From an uncultured Peptococcaceae bacterium (lineage in GTDB: Bacteria; Bacillota; Peptococcia; Peptococcales; Peptococcaceae), in NCBI GenBank assembly GCA_938044045.1, contig CALIQN010000105.1:1-5856 (forward strand): a DNA stretch of 5,856 nt, in the 5' to 3' direction. How positions within the stretch are numbered: position 1 is the first letter of the stretch; each line of letters begins with the position of its first letter. The notes beneath the pieces are model-generated. The model searched no databases. It saw only the letters and a list, made by a program, of their open reading frames with translations, and was not told the origin of the DNA. A program made the position numbers and the translations under genes. Positions 1 through 5,369 of the stretch are shown in pieces.

Positions 1-753
1 CGGCACAATGCACAGATAAGAGATGATGGTCAAAAGGGTATTGGTAAAATCTGTATCTAAAAATGGTGGGAGACTACCACTCAAGTTATTGATGGCATGG
101 GCAAGAAAGACCAAGAACAACGATCTGCTTTTTTTCATGAAATAGCCTACAATAATCCCCATCATGGCGGTGTAAACCCCTTGGATAAAGCTACCATGCC
201 AGATGCCAAACATCACCCCAGAGAGGACAAAGGCAAACCAAGGAAGGGTTGTGACCTTTTCCAGACTGTGAAAAATAAGGCCTCTAAATAAAATTTCTTC
301 CACAAGAGGGCCGACAATCACAATCGCTAAAAAAGTCCAAATAAATGCCCCTTGCTCCAAATCATCATAGAGTTCAGAAAAATGCTCTGCTTGTTCCCCT
401 AAAGTGGTAGAATAACTGGCAATGAAATCTATAAAATTGAGCCAAAGGGTGGATAGGCCACCAACACCAAAGCCGATGACAAGGGCAAAGACAAGGCCTT
501 TTTTTAGCGATAGGGAAACCTCTGCTTGTTTTTTTGGAAAAATACCACGATAAAATAAGTAGAAGACCAGAGAAAGGATGGTAGCGAGGGTAGCGTCTAT
601 AAAACTGGCACTGGTATTGACAAAATCCTCACTAACAGAAAAGAGGGTAAAGCCCTTTTCTATCCAATTAAATAGCACATTACCGAGGGCGTCATAAAGT
701 ATTAAGACCACCAAAGGCAGTAGTAAAAAGAATAATTTTTTCTTATTTTCCAA
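1..753 (-). CDS. CPBP (CAAX/ABI-type) intramembrane metalloprotease, 3' end cut by window edge
   Basis: Membrane-embedded glutamic-type/metalloprotease of the CPBP family. Some relatives take part in bacteriocin self-immunity or peptide maturation; the substrate here cannot be told. Translating the minus strand gives 251 residues that stay open to base 1. The family signatures appear in order: EEILFRG at 152-158, FGIWH at 182-186 and HAINN at 219-223, which together supply the Glu, His and Asn active-site residues. Hydrophobic stretches lie at about 7-31, 52-70, 85-105, 132-150 and 172-205, as expected for a polytopic membrane protein. The start is a TTG at 753-751, chosen because GGAGG (764-760) sits six bases before it and the next residues are a short positive N-terminus (ENKKK) leading into the first membrane helix. 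Only the last part of the C-terminus should be missing. Family assignment is firm; role is open. Confidence 0.9.
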   Translation of the reverse strand, partial: MENKKKLFFLLLPLVVLILYDALGNVLFNWIEKGFTLFSVSEDFVNTSASFIDATLATILSLVFYLFYRGIFPKKQAEVSLSLKKGLVFALVIGFGVGGLSTLWLNFIDFIASYSTTLGEQAEHFSELYDDLEQGAFIWTFLAIVIVGPLVEEILFRGLIFHSLEKVTTLPWFAFVLSGVMFGIWHGSFIQGVYTAMMGIIVGYFMKKSRSLFLVFLAHAINNLSGSLPPFLDTDFTNTLLTIISYLCIVP

Positions 754-861
754 TTTTTACCTCCGTTTTTTATAAAAAAGTTTTTATTCTCATTTTTTAA
801 GCAGGCTCTTAATGTATCATTGAAAAAATACCAAAAAATGCTTTGGCTAAAACAATGAATA

Positions 862-1233
862 ATGACAGTCAGAGGTAAAAACCTTTCTGTATCAGAAACA
901 GCCGTAGGCTTGGAGTTAAATGGCAATGGAATGGTGGTCACGTTCCATCAAAGCAAAAATGGCACAGAAAGTCAAGCCACAGGGACAGATATTTCTAGCT
1001 GGGTAAGCTATGACAGTACCAAGGGTGCGACTTTCTCTGTAGCTAGTGCAGCGAGCTATCGTACTGCTAGCGCAAGCAAGGCTATTCCAGCTTTTGACGT
1101 AATGGACTATGGTCAAGAAGACTATGTCTTTGGTAGTGCCAAGGCTGATGCACGTCACTGGAGTAGATATGTCCTTGATGTCTTTGAAGCCAATAAAGAC
1201 ACGCTAGCACCATTGTTTAACAAATCAAGCTAA
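862..1233 (+). pseudogene. Remnant of a subtype B tannase-like / alpha-beta hydrolase esterase
   Basis: Open frame of 123 codons, probably a gene fragment. Residues 74-100 (AIPAFD, then DYVFG, then ARHW) resemble, from memory, the stretch of Lactobacillus-type tannases reading VPAFD...NNLFG...AKHF. That stretch lies between the nucleophile region and the C-terminal Asp/His of the fold. No Gly-X-Ser-X-Gly nucleophile motif and no C-terminal catalytic His region is present, and full-length relatives are about 450-500 residues. There is no ribosome binding site before the ATG, and a TGA stop lies in frame at 856-858, just upstream. About 18 codons before that TGA (from about 802) also read as plausible protein, so the stop may itself be a mutation in a decayed gene. 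Without a homology search the match is moderate. A small unrelated hypothetical protein is the alternative. Confidence 0.5.
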
Positions 1234-1240
1234 ACGAAAA

Positions 1241-1257
1241 GATATATGAAATATATC
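1241..1257. repeat. Perfect 7+3+7 inverted repeat GATATAT-gaa-ATATATC
   Basis: The arms 1241-1247 and 1251-1257 are perfect reverse complements around a three-base loop. The repeat begins eight bases after the stop codon of the esterase remnant. No T-run follows directly, so it is not a convincing terminator. It may be an operator or a weak hairpin at the 3' end of the old gene. Confidence 0.4.
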
Positions 1258-1274
1258 CCATTTTGGGCTTGATT

Positions 1275-1392
1275 TAAGTTGCAAGAGTACAAAAAAAATG
1301 AAATCTTCAATTTGATAATTTTGTAAGAAACTGGATAAAATAGGGCTTTATAGGAATTTTAAACTAAAAAATTTAAGTTGCAGTAAGTTGCA
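1275..1392 (+). repeat. Three direct copies of TAAGTTGCA in an AT-rich spacer
   Basis: The nine-mer TAAGTTGCA occurs at 1275-1283, 1374-1382 and 1384-1392. The first two copies share two further bases upstream (TTTAAGTTGCA), and the last two are one base apart. They lie in the 290-base gene-free stretch 1234-1523, which otherwise holds only AT-rich sequence, one small palindrome and a terminator. They could be binding sites or scars of an older insertion or deletion; nothing in the sequence decides this. Confidence 0.4.
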
Positions 1393-1404
1393 ATATGAAG
1401 TATT

Positions 1405-1440
1405 AAAAATGGTTAGTGTAAAAGCTAGCCATTTTTTATT
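1405..1440 (+). terminator. Intrinsic terminator before the DDAH gene
   Basis: The arms 1405-1416 and 1425-1436 form a 12-bp stem with one G-U pair, an eight-base loop (tgtaaaag) and a T-rich tail (ATTTTTTATT). The A-run on the left arm would let it work in the reverse direction too. It separates the esterase-remnant region from the downstream hydrolase. Confidence 0.75.
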
Positions 1441-1480
1441 TGTAAAAAAATAGGCATACTGATAAAAATGTTGTATACTA

Positions 1481-1517
1481 TCCTCCAATATCACTTATCA
1501 TATTAACTATAGGAGGA
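1481..1517 (+). promoter_or_regulatory. Possible hairpin covering the DDAH ribosome binding site
   Basis: TCCTCC at 1481-1486 is the exact complement of GGAGGA at 1512-1517, which is the DDAH Shine-Dalgarno sequence. After one A-A mismatch, three more pairs (1488-1490 with 1508-1510) extend the stem. If transcription starts upstream of 1480, the leader could mask the ribosome binding site. A TATACT box at 1474-1479 would instead start transcription near 1486 and drop the left arm, so the effect depends on the real start site. Confidence 0.3.
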
Positions 1518-1523
1518 ATCAAG

Positions 1524-2300
1524 ATGCCAACATTTAAAAATGCTATTGTAAGAAAACCATGTAGGGCAATGATTGATGGAATTACTACCTACCTTGAAGA
1601 AGGCAAGCCTGTCTATGAAGTAGCCCTAAAACAACATGCTGAGTATGTGAAGACCCTTCAGGCACTGGGGCTGGAAGTCTTGGAACTTGATCCTCTAGAG
1701 ACCTATCCGGATTCATGTTTTGTCGAAGATACGGCAGTCGTGATGGAGCGTTGTGTCGTCATTACCAATCCAGCTAAAGAGTCCAGAAATGGTGAAAAAT
1801 ATGAGATTTTGGGTGCGATTCAAAAGTACTATGATGAGGAGCAAATCTTTCATATCCAAGCGCCTGGCACTATGGAGGGCGGTGATGTGATGAGAGTGGG
1901 GGATCATTTTTATATCGGGCTTTCTGATCGTACCAATGAAGCCGCAGCCAAACAGTTTGATGAGATTGTGACAAAGTTTGGCTATACCTCTTCGACTGTG
2001 CCAGTCACCGAGGGACTCCACTTGAAAGACTTTGTCATCTACCTTGAGAATAATAATATGCTGGTTTCAGCAGTGATGAATGAAATTCCTGACTTTAGTG
2101 CGTTCAATAGATTTGTCATTGCACCTGAGGAAATCTATGCCATCAATAGCCTCTATATCAATGGGACAGTCATTGTGCCGGAGGGCTATCCTAAGACAAA
2201 AAAGATTATCGAGGACTTGGGCTATCCAGTCAAACTAGTGGATTCTAATGAGTATAAGAAAATCGATGGTAGCTTGACTTGTCTCTCTTTGCGTTTTTAA
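1524..2300 (+). CDS. Dimethylargininase-like guanidino hydrolase (DDAH family)
   Basis: Complete 258-residue member of the DDAH branch of the arginine deiminase (guanidino-modifying) superfamily. Enzymes of this branch hydrolyse N-omega-methylated arginines to citrulline and methylamine or dimethylamine in the cytosol. Seen in the protein: DSCFVED at 63-69, EGGD at 118-121, GLSDRTN at 132-138, EGLHLKD at 163-169 with the likely catalytic His166, and GSLTCLSLRF at the C-terminus with the nucleophile Cys253. These are the substrate-binding and catalytic motifs in their usual order, and the length is normal. No signal peptide is seen. The ATG is preceded by AGGAGGA at 1511-1517, six bases upstream, which fixes the start. 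The gene stands alone between two terminators. No arginine deiminase pathway partners are visible, so methylarginine breakdown is the best guess. Another guanidine substrate is possible. Confidence 0.88.
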   Translation: MPTFKNAIVRKPCRAMIDGITTYLEEGKPVYEVALKQHAEYVKTLQALGLEVLELDPLETYPDSCFVEDTAVVMERCVVITNPAKESRNGEKYEILGAIQKYYDEEQIFHIQAPGTMEGGDVMRVGDHFYIGLSDRTNEAAAKQFDEIVTKFGYTSSTVPVTEGLHLKDFVIYLENNNMLVSAVMNEIPDFSAFNRFVIAPEEIYAINSLYINGTVIVPEGYPKTKKIIEDLGYPVKLVDSNEYKKIDGSLTCLSLRF

Positions 2301-2321
2301 GAGGATGATGGTGATTAAACA

Positions 2322-2351
2322 TTGATTAAACTCGAACTTTGCTGATATAGT
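2322..2351 (+). promoter_or_regulatory. Weak promoter candidate TTGATT-N18-TATAGT
   Basis: A -35-like TTGATT (2322-2327) and a -10-like TATAGT (2346-2351) are 18 bases apart, directly downstream of the DDAH stop codon. Transcription would begin near 2358 and meet the terminator at 2396-2433, giving a short RNA or a terminated leader for hsdM. The TGATTAAAC nine-mer is duplicated here (2312-2320 and 2323-2331). Evidence is sequence pattern only. Confidence 0.25.
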
Positions 2352-2395
2352 AAGGTAGATAGTTTGCGATACTCGTGATGGTGAGTAGGACATGA

Positions 2396-2440
2396 AAAAA
2401 GTGTGACGCAGATGAGTCTGTGCCACACTTTTTATTTTGA
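2396..2440 (+). terminator. Strong intrinsic terminator after the DDAH gene
   Basis: AAAAAGTGTG (2396-2405) pairs with CACACTTTTT (2424-2433). After one mismatch the stem continues with CGCAGA/TCTGTG (one G-U) closing a TGAG tetraloop, so the hairpin has about 16 pairs. The tail is T-rich (TTTTTATTTT). The symmetric A and T runs could let it act in both directions. It ends the DDAH transcript before hsdM. Confidence 0.85.
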
Positions 2441-2509
2441 GCCAAAAAGAGCGAGATAAAATATACCTTTAAAGAATTTAAAAGCATGAAGGGAGAGCAA
2501 GACAAAATC

Positions 2510-3190
2510 ATGATTACAGGTGAATTAAAAAATAAAATCGACCAATTATGGGAAATGCTTTGGACAGAGGGCAATGCCAACCCACTGACCAATATCGAAC
2601 AATTGACCTATCTTTTGTTTATGAAAGACTTGGACAAGGCAGAACTCCATCGTGAAGGGGACGCAGAATTTTTAGGGATTCCTTATGAAGGCATTTTTCC
2701 AAAAGACAAGCCGGAATATCGTTGGTCAACGTTTAAAAATATGGGAGATGCCCAAGAAGTCTATCGTCTCATGAGTCAGGAAATCTTTCCTTTTATCAAA
2801 AGTCTCAGTGGAGATACAGATGATACTGCTTTTTCACGCTATATGCGAGATGCGATTTTCCAAATCAATAAGCCGGCAACCCTCCAAAAAGCCATTGCTG
2901 CCTTGGATGAACTGCCAACGGATGATAAGGATATTTTAGGCGATATCTATGAGTATCTTTTGTCCAAATTGGCGTCTGCTGGCACCAATGGACAATTCCG
3001 TACTCCTCGTCATATTATTAATATGATGGTGGAGCTGATGCAACCGACCATCAAAGATATTATTTCAGATCCTGCCATGGGGTCTCGTGTCATAATAATG
3101 ACAGAGGCAAATAGTTCAGTAAAATCAAAGGTTTTGAAGCTTCTACCAAAGTTAAAAACTGAAGAAACTGATAGTTTATGTGTTGCTTAG
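2510..3190 (+). pseudogene. hsdM: Type I restriction-modification methylase subunit HsdM, truncated in the AdoMet motif and fused to foreign sequence
   Basis: HsdM is the N6-adenine methyltransferase subunit of type I restriction-modification complexes. The first 192 codons (2510-3085) are typical of the HsdM N-terminal helical domain and the entry to the methylase domain. They begin MITGELKNKIDQLW and reach GQFRTPRHI and DPAMGS (187-192), where the AdoMet motif should continue AGFL. Instead, 34 unrelated codons follow to a TAG at 3188-3190. The catalytic NPPF/NPPY motif and the C-terminal helices, several hundred residues in all, are missing, so the product cannot methylate DNA. The ATG at 2510 matches family starts; GGGAG at 2491-2495 is rather far from it. 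An ATG at 2486 is in frame but has no ribosome binding site. No hsdS or hsdR is visible here; the rest of the gene probably lies beyond the right edge. Confidence 0.85.
3088..3103. repeat. 16-base palindrome TGTCAT-AATA-ATGACA beside the hsdM junction
   Basis: Six-base perfect arms (3088-3093 and 3098-3103) flank AATA, two bases beyond the last hsdM-like codon. An inverted repeat at an element end could be part of a recombinase attachment site. It could also be an operator: its half-site TGACA recurs in the two palindromes near 4362 and 5313, but in the opposite arrangement. Confidence 0.4.
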
Positions 3191-3233
3191 AGCCACTATC
3201 GACTAAAATAATGGTTGTAAGCAGCACATAAAC
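3174..3233 (+). repeat. Long imperfect inverted repeat (21-bp stem, 16-base loop) before the CD1845-family gene
   Basis: The arm 3174-3189 pairs with 3218-3233 over 16 positions with a single G-U. After a G-G mismatch, 3191-3195 pairs with 3212-3216 (one more G-U), leaving loop 3196-3211. No T-run follows on either strand, so it is not a standard terminator. It lies between the chimeric HsdM tail, whose last codons fall in the left arm, and the next ribosome binding site. Possible roles are a leader hairpin, a structured origin-of-transfer arm or a recombinase site. Confidence 0.6.
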
Positions 3234-3255
3234 CAAAGAGAAAAAGAGGTAGTGT

Positions 3256-3537
3256 ATGCGATGGATATTAAAAATTATCTTATTTCCGATTAGTCTTGTT
3301 TTATCAATTCTGACTGCTTTTCTAACATTCTTACTTGGTATAGGAACAGCATTACTGTATATCGTTATGGTGTTCTGCCTATTTGTGGCGTTAGCATCTT
3401 TCATTCAAGGAGAAGTCGGAATAGGTATATCGGGCTTGGTCATCGGTTTTCTATTTAGTCCTTATGGGCTTCCGATGATAGGAGCAACTATGATAGCATT
3501 TATTGAATTGATAAATGAGAAGATTAAAGCGGTGTAG
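3256..3537 (+). CDS. CD1845-family small membrane protein of ICEs
   Basis: A 93-residue, very hydrophobic protein that I recognise as the CD1845 family, named after a gene in a Clostridioides difficile conjugative transposon and common in the transfer regions of Tn1549-like ICEs. Membrane segments lie at about 4-27, 29-50 and 55-84, with a conserved-looking SPYGLPMIGA stretch at 68-77 and a short charged C-terminus (NEKIKAV). There is no cleavable signal and no catalytic motif; its molecular function is unknown. AGAGG at 3245-3249, six bases before the ATG, supports the start. In related elements it sits next to Maff2 and TraG-like conjugation genes, but here an acetyltransferase follows instead. 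This suggests a rearranged or decayed element, or cargo inserted at this point. Confidence 0.75.
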   Translation: MRWILKIILFPISLVLSILTAFLTFLLGIGTALLYIVMVFCLFVALASFIQGEVGIGISGLVIGFLFSPYGLPMIGATMIAFIELINEKIKAV

Positions 3538-3538
3538 A

Positions 3539-3552
3539 CAAATTATAATTTG
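3539..3552. repeat. Perfect 14-base palindrome CAAATTATAATTTG
   Basis: It starts one base after the stop codon of the CD1845-family gene and is perfectly symmetric. It is AT-rich and may be chance, but its position would suit a binding site or a weak 3'-end hairpin. Confidence 0.3.
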
Positions 3553-3682
3553 ACGAGATGGGTAGTCTAATGGAGAATTAGAAATAGTAGAATCTATTTA
3601 AAAAGTATGGAGGTGTGGTATGTGTGGAATTTCTACCGATTTATAAAATAATAAATTTACAGAAAATAGATCGGAGGCAATC

Positions 3683-4153
3683 ATGGATTATGTAATTAGA
3701 GAATTAAAGCAAAATGAAATAAATTTATTGGATACTTTTCTATATGAGGCTATTTTTATTCCTGAAGGAGTACAAGCTCCGTCCAAAGATATTATAGAAC
3801 ATCCCGATTTACAAATATATGTTGCTGATTTTGGCAAGAAAGATGATGTATGTTATGTGGCGGATTTTGATGGAAAGGTAGTAGGAGCTGTATGGACTCG
3901 TATCATCAATGATTATGGTCATGTTGATGATACAACACCCTCTCTTTCCATTTCTCTTCTCAAGGAATATAGGAATTTGGGAATTGGAACTGAACTTATG
4001 AAACAAATTCTTTTGACCTTGAAAGAGAAAAAATATAAGCAAGTTTCATTATCGGTTCAAAAGATAAACTATGCAGTGAATATGTATAAAAAAGTAGGTT
4101 TTGAAATTGTTCGTGAAAATAAAGAGGACTATGTCATGATTTGTAAACTTTAG
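3683..4153 (+). CDS. GNAT-family N-acetyltransferase
   Basis: A 156-residue cytosolic acetyltransferase of the GNAT fold, which moves an acetyl group from acetyl-CoA to an amine. The acetyl-CoA pyrophosphate-binding loop is clear: R97-N-L-G100-I-G102-T, the R/Q-x-x-G-x-G/A pattern. It is followed by the motif B region INYAVNMYKKVGFEIV (128-143), where N129 and Y135 sit at positions often important for cofactor contact and catalysis. The length is normal and both ends are intact. GGAGG at 3673-3677, five bases before the ATG, fixes the start. The substrate cannot be told from sequence: it could be an antibiotic, polyamine, amino acid or protein N-terminus. The gene is single, 145 bases after the CD1845-family gene, and closed by its own terminator. 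The AT-rich composition fits the surrounding accessory DNA. Confidence 0.85.
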   Translation: MDYVIRELKQNEINLLDTFLYEAIFIPEGVQAPSKDIIEHPDLQIYVADFGKKDDVCYVADFDGKVVGAVWTRIINDYGHVDDTTPSLSISLLKEYRNLGIGTELMKQILLTLKEKKYKQVSLSVQKINYAVNMYKKVGFEIVRENKEDYVMICKL

Positions 4154-4206
4154 TTTCTGGCAAATCCCAGTTTGTCGAGCTAAATAAAACTGAATATTGA
4201 AGATAT

Positions 4207-4246
4207 AAGGCGATTAAGAAATAGAAATCTTAGTCGCTTTTTCTTA
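4207..4246 (+). terminator. Intrinsic terminator after the GNAT gene
   Basis: GCGATTAAGA (4210-4219) pairs with TCTTAGTCGC (4228-4237) with one G-U. The stem can extend outward by about three weak pairs, the loop is AATAGAAA and a T-run follows (TTTTTCTT). It separates the acetyltransferase from the WYL-regulated genes. Confidence 0.8.
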
Positions 4247-4354
4247 TGCAAAAAATTAAAAAGAGAGGTGGTATGAGAAGTGGAATTTGATTATTTTTTA
4301 TAACAGTTAATAAGATAAGCAGCACTATCATGATTTGAAAAACATTTCATAACA

Positions 4355-4369
4355 TGACAACAGATGTCA
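4355..4369. promoter_or_regulatory. Operator palindrome TGACA-N5-TGTCA at the WYL regulator promoter
   Basis: Perfect five-base arms around a five-base spacer (ACAGA), ending 11 bases before the TATAAT box. The same palindrome, followed by the same AAGT, recurs at 5306-5320 in front of the next operon. It is centred about 30 bases before the expected transcription start, where it overlaps the -35 region. Confidence 0.65.
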
Positions 4370-4377
4370 AGTTATTG

Positions 4378-4386
4378 TGGTATAAT
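4378..4386 (+). promoter_or_regulatory. Extended -10 promoter TGGTATAAT of the WYL regulator gene
   Basis: A perfect TATAAT (4381-4386) is preceded by TG at the extended -10 position. There is no good -35 at 16-18 bases; the -35 zone is occupied by the TGACA-N5-TGTCA palindrome. This fits a promoter that depends on, or is blocked by, a bound regulator. Transcription would start near 4392, so the upstream in-frame ATG at 4364 cannot be used. Confidence 0.7.
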
Positions 4387-4408
4387 AACTGTAGGAGATG
4401 TTAAGACG

Positions 4409-5308
4409 ATGAAAGATAATAGACTATTTAGGATACTATATTACATTTTAGAAAAAGGAAAAGTTACAGCAAATGAGCTTGCTGATAAATTTGAGGTATC
4501 AGTCAGAACAATTTATAGGGATATTGACTCTATCAGTAGTGCCGGTATTCCCATTTATGCGCTGCAAGGAAAGGGCGGCGGAATAGAAATTGCTGAAGAT
4601 TTTGTTCTTAGTAAATCACTGCTGTCTGAAAATGAGAAACAGCAAATTATGTCAGCTCTTCAAGGATTGGATAATACCACAATACAGCGTGAGAATGAGC
4701 TCCTAACAAAACTCTCCGCACTCTTTAAAATGAAAAATACCAGTTGGATAGAGGTTGACTTTAATAATTGGCAAAACAATAAGATGTATGAAAAAACATT
4801 TGATGATATCAAATCTGCAATTTTAAGTAAAAACATTATTTCATTCACATATTTTAGCAGCAATGAAAAAGAAACAGACAGAAGTGTTAAACCTGTGAGA
4901 TTGCTTTTCAAGAGTCAGGATTGGTATCTATATGCCCTATGTTTACTCAGAAATGATTTCAGATATTTCAAATTGTCCAGGATAAAGAATTTAGAAATCC
5001 ATACTGAAAAGTTTGATGACAACTTTGAAGATGTAATACTCAAAAAAGAAACGCCACATGAGAATACAGTGAATATAAAAGTTAAGTTTGATCGAAAAGT
5101 TGCTTTCAGGGTATATGATGAACTAAACGGAGAAATTACAGAAGATAATGACGGAAATTTATATACTGAAATAGAAATACCGAATGACTATAACTTATAT
5201 AATTATATTTTTTCATTTGGAGATGAAGCAGAAGTATTGGAACCTGAAGAAGTTAGAATGCAAATTAAAAAAATGATAAATAAAATGGCAGAAAAATATA
5301 TAATATGA
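4409..5308 (+). CDS. YafY-type HTH / WYL-domain transcriptional regulator
   Basis: A 299-residue DNA-binding regulator. Residues 6-49 form a DeoR/HTH_11-type winged helix, with the recognition helix around VSVRTIYRDID (30-40), followed by the small wing GKGGGIEI. Residues about 130-200 form the ligand-sensing WYL domain, with the name-giving W172-Y-L and the downstream FRYFKLSRIK (184-193). The remainder is the C-terminal WCX-type extension. All parts and the usual length of about 300 are present. The frame is open from an ATG at 4364, but that ATG lies in the operator and upstream of the expected transcription start. The ATG at 4409, after AGGAG (4393-4397), begins with the family-like MKDNRLFRIL. 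The stop codon TGA (5306-5308) is itself part of the next operator. Such proteins often control an adjacent operon in response to a small ligand or nucleic acid; activator or repressor action cannot be told here. Confidence 0.88.
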   Translation: MKDNRLFRILYYILEKGKVTANELADKFEVSVRTIYRDIDSISSAGIPIYALQGKGGGIEIAEDFVLSKSLLSENEKQQIMSALQGLDNTTIQRENELLTKLSALFKMKNTSWIEVDFNNWQNNKMYEKTFDDIKSAILSKNIISFTYFSSNEKETDRSVKPVRLLFKSQDWYLYALCLLRNDFRYFKLSRIKNLEIHTEKFDDNFEDVILKKETPHENTVNIKVKFDRKVAFRVYDELNGEITEDNDGNLYTEIEIPNDYNLYNYIFSFGDEAEVLEPEEVRMQIKKMINKMAEKYII

Positions 5309-5320
5309 CAGATGGTGTCA
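5306..5320. promoter_or_regulatory. Operator palindrome TGACA-N5-TGTCA at the zinc-ribbon operon promoter
   Basis: Second copy of the palindrome found before the regulator gene, here with spacer GATGG. It ends 12 bases before the TATAAT box and overlaps the regulator's stop codon. The duplication makes it the likely binding site of the WYL regulator. Confidence 0.65.
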
Positions 5321-5332
5321 AGTATGGTGAGA

Positions 5333-5338
5333 TATAAT
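5333..5338 (+). promoter_or_regulatory. -10 box TATAAT of the zinc-ribbon / ClbS-like operon
   Basis: Perfect TATAAT without a good -35 at normal spacing; the palindrome at 5306-5320 takes its place. A perfect 7-bp inverted repeat (TTATCTT at 5338-5344 and AAGATAA at 5350-5356) lies right after it, before the AAGGAGG ribosome binding site. Confidence 0.6.
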
Positions 5339-5369
5339 TATCTTAAATAAAGATAAGGAGGAATAAAAA

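Noticed and set aside
97..291. Plus-strand open frame of 64 codons
   Set aside because: It lies fully inside the minus-strand CPBP protease, which has all family motifs. Its product looks like a low-complexity antisense read-out.
831..846. Small inverted repeat CCAAA...TTTGG upstream of the CPBP gene
   Set aside because: Five-base arms in AT-rich DNA are expected by chance, and no promoter could be fitted to it.
702..941. Minus-strand open frame of 79 codons across the CPBP start
   Set aside because: It overlaps the protease ribosome binding site in another frame and has no ribosome binding site or recognisable motif.
916..1158. Minus-strand open frame opposite the esterase remnant
   Set aside because: The plus-strand frame shows the family-like AFD and FG...ARHW motifs, while this one shows none and has no ribosome binding site.
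1240..1400. CRISPR-like array from the TAAGTTGCA copies
   Set aside because: The repeats are only nine to eleven bases long, irregularly spaced and not separated by uniform spacers.
1713..2021. Minus-strand open frame opposite the DDAH gene
   Set aside because: Shadow of a clear, complete enzyme gene.
3090..3404. Minus-strand open frame of 104 codons across the element junction
   Set aside because: It is antisense to the hairpin and the CD1845-family gene, and its hydrophobic segments mirror those of the plus-strand membrane protein. No family recognised.
3550..3578. TTGACG-N17-GAGAAT as a GNAT promoter
   Set aside because: The -10 match is poor and sits 100 bases before the gene. No better candidate was found, so none is listed.
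3582..3599. AAATAG/CTATTT inverted repeat as a terminator for the CD1845-family gene
   Set aside because: The stem is six weak pairs and is followed by A's rather than a T-run.
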